Notes: generated by a model not told the origin, from the sequence alone. 64,000 nucleotides of DNA from Hyaloperonospora brassicae (GCA_947650285.1 CANTFL010000389.1:608723-672722); one strand, 5' to 3'. Counted from the first letter of the stretch, positions 12,300 to 23,235 are shown. Translations and numbers: made by a program.

Positions 12300-15200
12300 A
12301 TGGCTTTGACGCCCATTGCCTCCGAGCACCAAGCGCGAGTCTGCGGCCGCGCACGCGCCAATGAGATCTTCCGCCCCGTGCGCTGGAGACGCATTGCCGC
12401 TGCGTCCAGCGATGACGCGGCCGCAAAGCTCTACGAACACGCGCACGCGCCAAAGAGCGATCCCCGAACCGGTCGCTGCTCGTACTCTGTGCGGGCGGTC
12501 GACGTGTTGTGCGCGTCAATGGCCGAAGTTGAGGCCGTGCTCACTGGCGGCGCAGTTGCTCGACGCCGGCGGTCGAAAGCAGTGGCGGACGAGCCCGAGC
12601 TGCCGCATGTGTTGACGCGGCTGCTGCCCCACACGTTTGTGGCGCACGGAGCCGTTGTGCAGTACCCGAGTTTCGAGCACGCGAGCAGTGAGCGGGAGAC
12701 AGTGGGGCTGCGGTTCGCTCGACGGCGGCCCTTTCGCGTGCAGAAGGAGGAGAAGAAGGAGAAGGAGAGGCACGAGATTAGTGGTGGCAAGGACGATGAC
12801 GAGGAAGAGGACGAGAGGGACTTATTGAAGAAGAAGAAGAAGAAGAACAAGAAGAAGCAGTTGGGGATCATGCTAAAGAAGAAGAAGAAGACGAAGGAGA
12901 AGGAGAAGAGAGAGGTGGGGAAGAAGAAAGATATGGGGAAGGAGAGTGATGGGGTTGCGCGCGAGTCGCTGGAGAATCACGTGCTGCTGGAGTATACGCT
13001 GTCGACAAAGCTGCAGCGGTCGTCGACTCGGGACAAGAAAGCGCCGATGTCGTCGGAGGGGTCGAAACCGGATGACGGACAGGTGTCAGTGCCGTCGCTG
13101 CTACATTTGTATCGATCAGTGAGTGCCCCGACGTTTGGGGAGAAACGGCCCGAGTTCCGACCAGAGCGCCTGGCGCACGACCAAGTGAGTATCACGTATA
13201 TTATCCAGGACCTGACCTGGTGTTCGAAGGAGTGTGTTGGGGAGAAGGAGGGGCCGCGTGCTCACGACGGTGAGCAGACCGTGACGCTGGAAGTTGTGCT
13301 GACGTGCACGATGGAAACGCAGTCAGGACAGGACGAGGAAACAAGTGAGTGCGTGGCGACGGACGAGCAGAAGCAGCGGCTTCGACACGAGGCACTTTGT
13401 TTGACCCGATTGCAGCCGTTGATTGAGGAGTATCGACACGAGGAAAGTCGTCGTAGACGAACCACTTCGTCTCCGTCGCAGTCGCCCGAGGTGCATGTAA
13501 AGAAGAAAACGAGTGACCCGAATTTGCTGCGCGGACGCATGTTTGCTCGAGGACGAACGTGTGGCGTCTGTCAGCGAAAGTTCAAGCCGTTTGCCTGGAA
13601 ACGACACTGCGAGACGTGTGAAAAGCTCGTGTGTAACCAGTGCTTGTCGGTTGCCACTGCGTCGCCGTCGCTTTCGCGGCGCAAGATACGTGTGTGCTCG
13701 CAGTGTCTGTCTGGAAACAAGGACAGTGGTGGTGCATTGGCTAGAGTCAAAGCAGAGGTATTACAGGATGACGAAACGAGCTTGGTCAGCTGCGATGAAT
13801 TCGCCTCACCGCTCGTGTTGTCTGAAAGCTCCACCGTCAACGTTTCGCTGTGTCCAAGTTTGGAGTCGGATACTGCAATGCTGAGTCAAGTAGCTACTCC
13901 TGGAACGCCATCGAGGTTCCTAGGTCGCATTCGAATCGATCTGGACTTGGACCCTTCGCTTGTTGCAGCCTCGATGAACACTGTTGACCGAAGACGCGGC
14001 CGGTCACCGCAGTCGCAAAGCTCGCAGGAAGTCGTCGTCTGTCCAGCCTCGGATGCCAGTGACAGCCTTGTTGTTGCACGCCGCAACAACCGACGGGTGA
14101 TACTGTTTAGTCATCCTGATCCGGACGAGGACAAGTCTGCTTCTGCCAAGTCCAGGTGTTTCCGCCGCACAAAGATTGTATTGCTCGACGATGCGCAGAC
14201 CAATCTTGCGGCTTGCAGACCCCTGGATAGTATCACCCCTGTCTTATCTTCAGCAGCGTTGCAGTCGTTGTACTCCACGACTGGAGAGAGCGAAGATTAC
14301 GAAAGGACACGGCAGAAGTACGTCGGCTCCAGCACAGATTCACTCACGATGGTCCAGTTTGTCCAGCTCAAGACACCTGAGCCAGACTACGAGCTGGATT
14401 TCAGCTGGTACAACATATTCCCCAAGGCACCTGTCCAGCAGACAGCTGACGAGCTGGCTCGTGTGAAATACCTCGAAGCGACAGGTCTGAAGCTGGATGC
14501 TTTTTCGCATGTGTTCCTACGGTATGACAAAGAGCTCGAAGCGCTGGTTCACCGTGTGCTGAAGGTAGCCTCTCAGTGGCATGCTTGCAGTGTTAACATT
14601 GTCGGGAGTTATGACGTTCACTGTCTTGTGACGGCATACAACACGTCCGAGCAAGTCCTTGATGGTGATCGATCGGAGCCAGTGGCTTATCCGATGACGG
14701 TTGACGGCGTTGTCCATCGGGAAGAAAGTGTGAGCGCGTATGCGGTGCACCATCGGTCACCCTTCTTTGTCGGCGAGCTGAAGCACGATATTCGCTTCCA
14801 GGCGCACCCGCTTCACACTGAGCAAGGGGCTGTTTCCATGCTAAGCTTTCCGATTTACTCAGCAGGTGTCGGTCTTGGTGAGTCCCAGACACAAGGCGAT
14901 GCTTACTGCATTGCCACATTGGACTTGTGGAAATGCGGCCACGTGCCGGCTAGCAGCCACGTTTCTCCTGACTGGATGTCTACGATGAAGAATCTGCTGG
15001 ACGAGATCAGTGCTCGTCTGGAGACTCTGGCTCTGGAGTCGCACGCATTCGCAATGCCTCGTGCTCGCGCCTATCATTCGCTCGGATCACTGTGCGATGC
15101 GAAACGCAGCACTCGACGATCCAAATCGGTCATTGGTCTACACGACATGGACAGCGAGTTCGCAGTCGACGCGTCTCGGTTTCCGGAAGCTGAGACAACC

Positions 15201-15464
15201 GATCAATTGACAACACTGTCATACGATAAAGTGCGTGGCTCCGGTCTCGGCGGCATGACCAGTTCCTGGTCGTCGACGTGGAGGTACGATAGCGACAACG
15301 AGAGTACGACGTCAAGTCAAAGTGCCAGCAGTTCCTGCAGCCAGAGCTCGCGCTTCTCGTCCTACTACTACTCAGTTGCAGATATGCACTCGACAATTGA
15401 GTCGCTGCTGCAGCAAGCTTCGAAGACGTCCAAGTACATCAGCGAGACAGGCGTATCCATCTAG
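12300..15464 (+). CDS. FYVE-related zinc finger protein with C-terminal GAF-like domain
   Basis: This is a 1054-residue single-exon protein. Eight cysteines at about residues 421, 424, 437, 440, 445, 448, 466 and 469 form a FYVE-family double zinc site. The signature is the variant WKRHCETC rather than the canonical R(R/K)HHCR, so phosphoinositide binding is uncertain. Residues ~725-905 resemble a GAF domain of the type often paired with FYVE fingers in oomycetes, with a YAVHHRSPFFVGELKHDIRF-like strand/loop. Residues ~145-210 are a lysine/glutamate-rich run encoded by AAG/GAA microsatellite. The C-terminus is serine-rich. The likely role is a membrane-trafficking or signalling adaptor; the exact function is unknown. 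The ATG at 12300 follows a CT-rich leader, and later in-frame ATGs are possible starts. Confidence 0.85.
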   Translation: MALTPIASEHQARVCGRARANEIFRPVRWRRIAAASSDDAAAKLYEHAHAPKSDPRTGRCSYSVRAVDVLCASMAEVEAVLTGGAVARRRRSKAVADEPELPHVLTRLLPHTFVAHGAVVQYPSFEHASSERETVGLRFARRRPFRVQKEEKKEKERHEISGGKDDDEEEDERDLLKKKKKKNKKKQLGIMLKKKKKTKEKEKREVGKKKDMGKESDGVARESLENHVLLEYTLSTKLQRSSTRDKKAPMSSEGSKPDDGQVSVPSLLHLYRSVSAPTFGEKRPEFRPERLAHDQVSITYIIQDLTWCSKECVGEKEGPRAHDGEQTVTLEVVLTCTMETQSGQDEETSECVATDEQKQRLRHEALCLTRLQPLIEEYRHEESRRRRTTSSPSQSPEVHVKKKTSDPNLLRGRMFARGRTCGVCQRKFKPFAWKRHCETCEKLVCNQCLSVATASPSLSRRKIRVCSQCLSGNKDSGGALARVKAEVLQDDETSLVSCDEFASPLVLSESSTVNVSLCPSLESDTAMLSQVATPGTPSRFLGRIRIDLDLDPSLVAASMNTVDRRRGRSPQSQSSQEVVVCPASDASDSLVVARRNNRRVILFSHPDPDEDKSASAKSRCFRRTKIVLLDDAQTNLAACRPLDSITPVLSSAALQSLYSTTGESEDYERTRQKYVGSSTDSLTMVQFVQLKTPEPDYELDFSWYNIFPKAPVQQTADELARVKYLEATGLKLDAFSHVFLRYDKELEALVHRVLKVASQWHACSVNIVGSYDVHCLVTAYNTSEQVLDGDRSEPVAYPMTVDGVVHREESVSAYAVHHRSPFFVGELKHDIRFQAHPLHTEQGAVSMLSFPIYSAGVGLGESQTQGDAYCIATLDLWKCGHVPASSHVSPDWMSTMKNLLDEISARLETLALESHAFAMPRARAYHSLGSLCDAKRSTRRSKSVIGLHDMDSEFAVDASRFPEAETTDQLTTLSYDKVRGSGLGGMTSSWSSTWRYDSDNESTTSSQSASSSCSQSSRFSSYYYSVADMHSTIESLLQQASKTSKYISETGVSI
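12740..12935 (+). repeat. intragenic (AAG/GAG)n tract encoding a Lys/Glu run
   Basis: Purine trinucleotides dominate this stretch of the FYVE-type gene and encode lysine- and glutamate-rich low complexity. It keeps the reading frame, so it is tolerated as a flexible charged linker. Its length is probably variable between isolates. Confidence 0.8.
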
Positions 15465-16791
15465 AGCTTACGTGCTCTGTGGCTCGACAAGAGGATGACC
15501 GTGCACTTGCTCATGCATGGCAAGCATTGATGCGTGCTGAGATGGAGGAGCATCGAGAGAGTGTGCTAAACAAGGTATCCGATACTGCAAGTACAGCAAT
15601 AGAATAAAGCTGGTTGAACACGGTAAGCACTACCCGTCACGAATTTGATGTGGTGGTGTACGTGTTGAGAGTAACGAGTCTTGCGATTCGCATAGCATGT
15701 AAATGGCATTGTTAGGTTTGTTCGTGCCCACGCGACATTGACATTCATCTTCTGCTTTGACAAAAACGCGATGGACGCATTGTTGTCACTGATGCTCATG
15801 TGACTCGTGGCCGTTGCAAAACCGCACGTTTGCCTTTGCTTGCAGTTGGTTTGTTGTTTGTTTGCTCGCTCGCTCGCTCATCCGATCGGAGCAAAGCTGT
15901 GGGGTGTCACGTGAGTCATCCGTTTCTTGCAAGAATGGCGATACCATGGCGAACGCAGCTGCTTGTCGCCATATCCAAGAACAGAAAGCGCTGTGCCAAT
16001 TAGTTGCTCATGCATCGACGCAACGTGCGGCATGAGATGTATTCAGAGGTTTGAGTGGTCATACGGGTCATAAGGTGTTTAGCAGCTGCGTTCTTGATCA
16101 CCTCTTCGTCACGGACGTACGTTGTGCGCCTTTGACACGGCGTTCACTGAATTGGACAACGAGTGTGCCGTTGTTTTGACAACAGAGCGCCGATCGAACA
16201 CGTCTAACGGTTGTGAAGCTTAGCGCACGTGGCGCTTTCGTACACAATCGCAGCAGTCGGCCGTTCACACCGATTGCTTCAACTATTTTACAACGATACT
16301 CGTTAGAGAGCACCTGCGTCGTCGGCCGTCTTCTGTTCGTGTCTCGAGTGAGAGAACGAGTGTTTACCACACCTCTCGTCGTTCTGCGTCACGTGCCGTC
16401 TGGTCATTCCTCTCGGCCTCGAAATCGGCCGTCCAAGTGCGTGCTGCTCATGTATCGCACCAGGTGGCAATCCAGTGATCGACCTCTACGTCCACCCGAA
16501 ACAGCAGCCAGACGTTAGTCTCCGGTCTCGCCGTTTCGACGACTGGACCGGCACTAGTGCACAGCGTATCTCTCTTCTCCAGTGACAAGCACCAAAGCCT
16601 CCGAAAGACGTCGTCTTCAGCGTTACGACATTGTTCGTCTCGGCAGTACCCAAACGGTCTCCTCCCTCACCACTCGCGATCTCCGTCGTCAAATAAACTG
16701 TCGACAGAGCCACAGCATCTTGCAGTATCCGTATCTTCCAAGCAGCAAACAACGATTGCAGCGCTGCTCCTCCTCGTCCTCAACAACGCGT
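15465..16791. other. intergenic, no recognisable gene
   Basis: This lies between the ends of the convergent FYVE-type and asparaginase genes. Overlapping frames on both strands (for example 16098-16370 minus and 16213-16518 plus) have no recognisable motif. I saw no strong terminator-like structure. Confidence 0.5.
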
Positions 16792-18153
16792 CTAGTGCGA
16801 GGCAAAGCTCCGCACGACCGTTTTGCCGTACGACCGCGTGCGACTCATCTCGTCGCCATTGGCCACGGCGTCGACGACCGAGAGCTCGCCGCGCAAGTCC
16901 GTCTCCATCTTCGTCTTGAGCTCTTTGCCCGCACAGCCCTTGCCCAGGAGGTAGCCGAGCTTCGCTACACAGGCCTCAATCGTCATGTCGAGCGACGTGA
17001 TCACACCCATCTGGAGCAGCGTCACGCCCGTTGCGTACGCGTCGAGCTGCGTCCGGCCTTGCACGCACTGGGACGTGATCGTCACGGGAATGGCCGACGC
17101 GATCGCGAGCTCGACGAGCCGCAAGAAGCCGTTTCGGCTCAAGGGCGCGTTGCCCGTCCCGTAGAGCGCAAACACGAGCGCGGTGGGCGCCACGACGTCG
17201 CCCGCGCGCTTGCGGGAAGTGTAGCGGTCGACGTACGCCTCAATGCACGTGAGGTCAAAGCCGGGCACCAAGTGGAAGACGCAGACGTCGGTCACGAGCG
17301 TCGTGAATGCCCGAAAGCGCGCGCGCGGGTACGGCCGAATCAGCGGCTGGTCGACAATGGCCTCGACGCCCGTGACCGCGAGCGCGGGGAAGTTGGGCGC
17401 GTGGAAGGCGTCGACCGACTGGTTGGCCACTTTGGTCGTGCGGTTGCCCCGCAGCAGCTTATTGTTCGAGTAGATGCACACTTCGGGGATCGCGAGCGAC
17501 GCGGCGCACATGACCGACATGATGAGGTTCCGCCGCGCGTCGCTGTGGGGAAAGTGCAGCGGAATCATTGCGCCCGCGAGCACAACGGGTTTGCCGAGGC
17601 CCTCGAGCATGAACGACAGCGCTGAGGCCGTGTACGCCATCGTGTCGGTGCCCTGGAGCACGACAAAGCCGTCGTAGTCCCAGTACGCGGCTTCGATCTC
17701 GCGCGCGATGCGGCCCCAGTCGCTCGGACACATGTCGGCCGAGTCGATGGGCGCAGCCCACTCGCTCACCGTCACGCGCGGCATGTTGTCGCACTGGAAC
17801 TCGTCCATGTCGCGGAGCTTCTTGGCCAAGAAGCCTTTGCTCGGGTGCAACACGCCGTGCGCGTCGGGCACCATTCCGAACGTGCCGCCCGTGTAGATCA
17901 CGAGGCAGTGGGGCGCAGTGGCTGCTCGGGCGTCTCTGGCGGCCACTGGGGCCGCGAGGACCGATCGAGGAGAGACGCGCGAGTGCTGCTCGCCAAAGGG
18001 GACGACCACGGGGTGGAGGTCGTCGTCGTTGGCGGCGGTATTGAACGAGTGGCGGGAGGTAGTGGGGCTGTCGGTGATGGGGCTGTCGGTGTTGTCGGTG
18101 TTGTCGGTGGGGCTATGTCGGGTGAGACTGGACGAAGGCGGCGACGTGGCCAT
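16792..18153 (-). CDS. L-asparaginase, type I (cytosolic)
   Basis: This 453-residue enzyme hydrolyses L-asparagine to aspartate and ammonia. The catalytic core begins near residue 82. The first threonine nucleophile lies in YTGGTFGM (TGGT, residues 88-91) and the second catalytic motif in LQGTDTMAYT (GTDT, 168-171). The helix with AGAMIPL (~194-199) and the following SDARRN loop fit type I asparaginases. There is no signal peptide, which argues for a cytosolic enzyme rather than a periplasmic-type II one. The first ~80 residues are low-complexity Ser/Thr/Asp/Pro and contain a short DNT repeat from a GTTGTCGGT-type DNA repeat; they are probably disordered. The ATG at 18153 is the first in frame. 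It is convergent with the FYVE-type gene and has higher GC than the repeats further on. Confidence 0.93.
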   Translation of the reverse strand: MATSPPSSSLTRHSPTDNTDNTDSPITDSPTTSRHSFNTAANDDDLHPVVVPFGEQHSRVSPRSVLAAPVAARDARAATAPHCLVIYTGGTFGMVPDAHGVLHPSKGFLAKKLRDMDEFQCDNMPRVTVSEWAAPIDSADMCPSDWGRIAREIEAAYWDYDGFVVLQGTDTMAYTASALSFMLEGLGKPVVLAGAMIPLHFPHSDARRNLIMSVMCAASLAIPEVCIYSNNKLLRGNRTTKVANQSVDAFHAPNFPALAVTGVEAIVDQPLIRPYPRARFRAFTTLVTDVCVFHLVPGFDLTCIEAYVDRYTSRKRAGDVVAPTALVFALYGTGNAPLSRNGFLRLVELAIASAIPVTITSQCVQGRTQLDAYATGVTLLQMGVITSLDMTIEACVAKLGYLLGKGCAGKELKTKMETDLRGELSVVDAVANGDEMSRTRSYGKTVVRSFASH

Positions 18154-21026
18154 GTTGGACGCGAGTGGGGCAATGGCGACACGCGAAGACGTGGAACGGA
18201 GACGAACGGATGGACGGGAGCGTTCGAAGAGGGTGAGGAGACGCTCGCGGTGGATGGATGAAAGGCAGAGGAGATGAGGAGCGGATCAACAGGTGGAGCG
18301 GCCGTCGGTACATGCGGTTGCAGTTGAGCTTCAACGTGCACGTGGAACGTCCGCTCGGCCAACGAACTGCATATGTGACTGACTGATGATGGGCTGCACG
18401 AGGACGAGCGCTCTGCTCTTGCCCGACAGACGCTTTGCCTCTGTCGTATGCCCTCCGTCCTGTGGTTCCTCTCCAGGACATTGCCACATATCACGCTTTT
18501 CGTCAACCCCTGAGGCCTGTTTCGGATCCAGAGGACGAGATGGAATGAGCACTTTTGCTTCGTTCTCGACAAAGCCAGACTGGCGTTGTTGAAGCTGCCA
18601 CCGTTTCTCCTGCGCTCACGTCCCCACTGACAGACGCACGCTGAGCTCATGAGTCATGAGGTAATGGCAGACAAGTCACGTAGCGAGGGCATCATCGATT
18701 GCCACTGGCTTGATCCGTCCGTCGACTATTTGTCCAAGAAGACAGAGGTAGTCACTTGACGTGTTACTGCTGGTGGGCCTCGGAGAATGAGCGGTCGAGC
18801 GACTTTTGCGCTATTGAGAACGATCACATTCGCGTCGCCACAAAGTTTGTCTGTGATGTACGATTCAAGCGCCATGTGATCGTCAACGCGGTCGTCAACG
18901 CGATCGTCAAGACACGACCACTTTGGTTTAGCTCCTTTCCGCATAAACTCGTGGGACCGGTCGACACTACTGACGTCTACACACTTCGTCACAATTATCT
19001 TGTTTGCAGCTTTTCCATCCTTATATCGCCCTTGTTGCTAGCCAGCTACGTGGGCATCTTACCACCGTCACCCGACCTCATCAGCCTCGTCCACACCACA
19101 CCCGTTATACGCTGAGTCTTGCCGTCGGATGGCATCGACTAGATCAATCAAGATAGGAATGGAGGTCAAGTACGCATTACCGAATTGTCATGCACGAACG
19201 TATTGCGCCGAGATATGTATGTGCAGAATTGTTCCTACTGACAACGCAACCGCCTGTGGATCTTCAAGCTGATACAGCCAAGTTAGTCGTCTGTGCCTTT
19301 TGACAAGAGCTGGTCAGCCAAACGAGCTGATCCTGTACCACAGAACGAGCATCGGACACTGAAGACATCGATGCACGGCAGGCAGTGCCTGTATCATGGC
19401 TCCATAACATCGAAACATATCGTCATTCCGACTCCCGTTAGCATCGGTCACGTCCTGGTGTTCCGTATCCAGCCTGGCTAGTCTTAGATTTGAACCTGTT
19501 GCACGTTCAGCACATTGCATCGAATCGAGGTACTGGACGAGCATCACGTTCTCATCTTTCGGTCTGGATAAGCCATGTAGTGGGCACTATATGGCTACTA
19601 CAGTGCACTGATTCGACAAACGTGATCTGCTTTGGACCAGCCATAGCAGCGTGTCAAAGGACTGGAAGAAGCAGTGCGTAGTGATGGGAGGAAGGAGCTG
19701 ACGGAGGAACGTGGGTGGAAGTTGATATCGTGCAAATGCCGGATTCAGAGCTTGACGATAGAAGCAAGCTCTTTTCGACAGGACGATGATGATGACGACG
19801 TTGTGCCGAAGCGGCGCTCAGGTATGTCCACAGACGGCCGCAGTACCGTCGACATCTCCAAGTTGTCATGACTTGCTGATGAAAGGATGCGATTTCGGCG
19901 GTCTGTGCGATTTGATGCTTTTGGCCAACTACTTTGTCAATGATAACGAGGAGCTCTGCAAAAAGCCACATGGTCGAGCTCTGTCTTGTAGCTTACCAAC
20001 AATGCTAAATATGATGGAGTCAGCTTCGTAAATTATGCACAATGAATGTGGAGATTGGTCGATCGAGGAAACTTTCAACGCAAAGCCTGTATTCGATTCG
20101 CTCTCGTCGCAAAGAGTGCCGCCTTCCGTTTCGCGCATCTGATACACTGACCGAGTGAAGTCAGACTAATACGCACAAGAAACAAAGTAAGAGTTAAGGC
20201 TTTGTCGAGCACTCGAAGCTGCTTGCTGGTGGAGTAACGCAATTGACGAAAGTAGGCCATCGATACTTGTGTGTACTGCGCTTCAACGAGAATGAGGTAA
20301 GTTGCATTGCCACTCGATGAAGCGTGTTCTGCGCAGCTGGCGGAAGCGCCCGCGCAAAACAAAGCAATATGTGACAATTATACACGAGCCCAATCTTGCG
20401 ACAGAGCGTCTCTTTGCACAAGATCGGTTGCTAGAATCATGTAGCTGTGCATCGACGAGGAACGATTTATACTTCTTTTCAGGGCATGATACGTATCCGC
20501 CACATCAACAGTCGAGTGCATTCGGACTGCCGCATCACAGCCAGTTTGATCGCCTCAGGAGCTGGCGGAATCCTCAGCCTGCACCCCACTCCAGTCTTTC
20601 AGCTACATCGCTCTTGTCTCTCGCCCACCTCTTCGTCCAGACGTTGTGCAGTCTCAATTTGAGTACTCGATCGCGATCGTGGCGGACACATCGACGATGG
20701 TTGTCACTTTGCTTGACGCAGCAATCTGAGAACCATTTTCATGAGACAAACGAGCGCCGGACATCACTCGACACAGCTGAGCGAGTACAACAGTTCAAAT
20801 CGATCCACCACAAACAAATCATCGGATCAAAAACAGTCGCATCGGTGACTGTTGCAAGAATGATTACACCGGGCGCACCCGTCACGAACGATCAAATCGA
20901 TTACAGGCAGTAAAACCCCACAGTCGCTTCACCACCTTTGCGACGGCGACCACTTTATCCAAACCGTTACGACCGTTTGGCACCTCTATCGTGTCGGCCG
21001 CACACCCATCCTCCCTCCTCTATCAC
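18154..21026. other. no firmly recognisable gene; short protein-like frames near 19.7-20.1 kb
   Basis: Most of this stretch shows only overlapping shadow frames. Two overlapping plus-strand frames (19674-19871 with a six-Asp run, and 19786-20031 with several cysteines) and a 38-codon frame from 20044 look mildly protein-like. They could be exons of a spliced or decayed gene, but I could not join them at convincing splice sites or recognise a family. Confidence 0.35.
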
Positions 21027-21079
21027 TATAAAAAACTGCTTTTTTCATCCTCGACCCGAGCGCTCCAGTCATTCTTTCC
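21027..21079 (+). promoter_or_regulatory. TATA-like box and oomycete-type Inr upstream of phosphoglycerate dehydrogenase
   Basis: TATAAAAA occurs at 21027-21034 and TCATTCTTTCC at 21069-21079. The latter fits the oomycete initiator core (TCAYTYY) well and lies 47 bp before the ATG. Transcription probably starts there. A TATA box is unusual for oomycetes, so the AT run may be incidental. Confidence 0.6.
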
Positions 21080-21125
21080 AGCTCCATCACGTCCAGCGAA
21101 ATTCCAGACCAGAGCCACTCGCGAC

Positions 21126-22541
21126 ATGTTGACGTCCACGCGACGACTGTGTGCCGCCCCACCACGTGCGACGCGCTCGTTCCTCAGCAATCGCCACGTC
21201 GGCGTCTCCCTCGTGGACAACGCACTGGCACCCGACGCGCCGTCGGACCCCTCGACACTGTCGTCTTGGGATACGAACACCACTGCCAGTGAGCACATCC
21301 ACCGGCCCGTGACGTACCCCCTCCACAAGATTAAAGTCGTACTGCTGGAGAACATCCACCCGCGCGCAAAGGACGTGTTTGAACGCGAGGGGTACCACGT
21401 CGAGACGTACAAACCCGCGCTATCGGGCCAGGAGTTGGCCCGCATTGGGGGCGACGCGCACGTTTTAGGCATCCGGTCCAAGACGCAGCTCGATGCCGAG
21501 TTCTTCCGGACCATTGGCTGGCACGCGCACCGGTTGTGGGCGGTCGGGTGCTTTTGCATTGGCACGAATCAAGTCGCGCTCGCGGACGCAGCGGCCACGG
21601 GCATTCCCGTGTTCAACGCCCCGTTTTCCAACACGCGGTCGGTCGCCGAGAAGACGCTGAGTGAGATCATTGCACTGCACCGGAAGCTCTTTCTGCGCTC
21701 GACCGAGCTGCACCAGGGGATCTGGACCAAGTCTGCCACCGGCGCACACGAAGTGCGGGGCACGACGCTGGGCATTGTTGGCTACGGACGCATTGGCTCG
21801 CAAGTCTCGGTGCTCGCGGAGCTTTTGGGGATGAAGGTGGTGTTCTATGACCCGATCAAGTGTCTCCCGCTTGGCAACGCCCAGCAGGTGAACTCGCTGC
21901 AGGAGCTGCTGAGTATGTCGGATGCCGTGACTCTCCACGTGCCAGCGACGGCAGCTACGAAAGAGATGATCAACCGGGAGACGATTGCCCAGATGAAGCA
22001 TGGAGCACTGCTGGTGAACAATGCTCGAGGTAGCGTCATTGACATTGACGCAGCCAAGGAGGCGGTCGAGAGCGGCCAGATTGCTGGCATGGCAGTCGAC
22101 GTGTTCCCCAAGGAACCGGCAAAGAACGGAGAGCCGTTCGATACGCCCTTGCGTGGGTTGCCAAACGTGATCCTCACGCCACACATTGGAGGCAGCACAG
22201 AGGAGGCCCAGGGCAACATCGCCGTCGAAGTAGCTTCCAAGCTGGTGCGGTACATCAATGAAGGCTCGACGACAACATCGACCAACACGCCGGAGATCGA
22301 CATGCTTCCGATTCGCAACAACTCGATGCGGATCTTGCACATGCACCAGAACGTGCCCGGTGTGCTGAGCAAGATCCACGCGGTGCTTTCCGACTACGGC
22401 ATCAACGTGACGTCGCAGTACTTGCAGTCAGACCCTCGCCACGGCTACATTGCACTGGAAGTGGAAAAGTTCCATGCTAAGGTGGTAAAGCGCGAGCTTG
22501 AAAAGATCAAGGAGACGATTTTCCTGCGGACGATTATCTAA
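21126..22541 (+). CDS. PHGDH: D-3-phosphoglycerate dehydrogenase with ACT domain, probably mitochondrial
   Basis: This 471-residue enzyme oxidises 3-phosphoglycerate to 3-phosphohydroxypyruvate, the first step of the phosphorylated serine pathway. The substrate/NAD fold is complete: VGCFCIGTNQV (~140-150), Rossmann GYGRIG (219-224), NNARG (298-302), DVFPKEP with the catalytic-pair Glu (~330) and TPHIGGST with catalytic His353. A C-terminal ACT regulatory domain (~401-471) suggests serine feedback control as in SerA of the E. coli/yeast size class. Residues 1-30 (MLTSTRRLCAAPPRATRSFL and onward) are rich in Arg, Ser and Ala and lack acidic residues, like a mitochondrial presequence. I chose ATG 21126 because the frame extending upstream has no ATG and the Inr lies just before it. 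Confidence 0.95.
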   Translation: MLTSTRRLCAAPPRATRSFLSNRHVGVSLVDNALAPDAPSDPSTLSSWDTNTTASEHIHRPVTYPLHKIKVVLLENIHPRAKDVFEREGYHVETYKPALSGQELARIGGDAHVLGIRSKTQLDAEFFRTIGWHAHRLWAVGCFCIGTNQVALADAAATGIPVFNAPFSNTRSVAEKTLSEIIALHRKLFLRSTELHQGIWTKSATGAHEVRGTTLGIVGYGRIGSQVSVLAELLGMKVVFYDPIKCLPLGNAQQVNSLQELLSMSDAVTLHVPATAATKEMINRETIAQMKHGALLVNNARGSVIDIDAAKEAVESGQIAGMAVDVFPKEPAKNGEPFDTPLRGLPNVILTPHIGGSTEEAQGNIAVEVASKLVRYINEGSTTTSTNTPEIDMLPIRNNSMRILHMHQNVPGVLSKIHAVLSDYGINVTSQYLQSDPRHGYIALEVEKFHAKVVKRELEKIKETIFLRTII

Positions 22542-22561
22542 GTAAATCTCCAAGATCGTTG

Positions 22562-22608
22562 AGAAGAAGAAGAAGAAGAAGAAGAAGAAGAAGAAGAAGA
22601 AGAAGAAG
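22562..22608 (+). repeat. (GAA)n microsatellite
   Basis: A pure AGA/GAA trinucleotide run begins about 20 bp after the stop codon of the dehydrogenase gene, so it is probably in the 3' UTR. Confidence 0.95.
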
Positions 22609-23235
22609 AGAGCGGTGCATGAGAAACAGAGATGTGTTGTTGCGAGAGGGTGGACGTGTGAACAAGAGCCGCAAGCCGAGAACAACTGGACATCGATTTG
22701 GTTGACGATCGTCGCGAGTGGCTAAAGAACGTGACTTTGGGCGTGGCGACAAGAGCGAAGAGAAGGACATGCTTTCGATGCTCATGACACCTTCAGACGG
22801 TAGACGTAGGTCACTATAGAGACATAATTATCGACCTCTTCATACAGAAGCCGCCCGCAGTCTTGTGTGACCACCCGCATCTTCTACAAAGTTATACAAC
22901 GCAGCATCGTACCGCGAACGACGTCCTTGCAGTCGATACTCCAACCCCTGTCAGTCGGTCGATCATTGGCATAAGTCCTTCCGTTATGCGCTAGTACAGC
23001 ACACTCGCCCCGGCGTTCAGATAGCCAATACACACACACACGGAACAGAAGAAGTGGGTCGAATGATGAGTGCTGGGTCTCCACTTTGCTTCATTACAAA
23101 ACCGAAAAAGTGTCGACCCGAAAGTCAAAGCCTCTCTTTCCCACGGCATTCATCACATCGACCACCAGTCGGTTGGTTTCTCTCGTCAAACACACGCGGT
23201 TCTCTCCCTGTCACACAGTTCCTAGTATCGGGCCT
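22609..23235. other. intergenic between convergent genes
   Basis: No coding region is evident. A short CACACACA run lies near 23032. The stretch separates the convergent dehydrogenase and ribosomal protein genes. Confidence 0.5.

Noticed and set aside
16582..17625. 347-codon plus-strand frame
   Set aside because: It is the GC-rich antisense shadow of the L-asparaginase gene; codon content is Arg/His-rich and meaningless.
17898..18650. 250-codon minus-strand Pro/Ser-rich frame upstream of asparaginase
   Set aside because: It overlaps the asparaginase N-terminus in another frame and is low complexity; no domain is visible.
20302..20913. 203-codon plus-strand frame
   Set aside because: It has no ATG near its start, no recognisable motif and an overlapping competing frame; treated as chance.
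21465..22379. 304-codon minus-strand frame
   Set aside because: It is the complete antisense shadow of the phosphoglycerate dehydrogenase gene.
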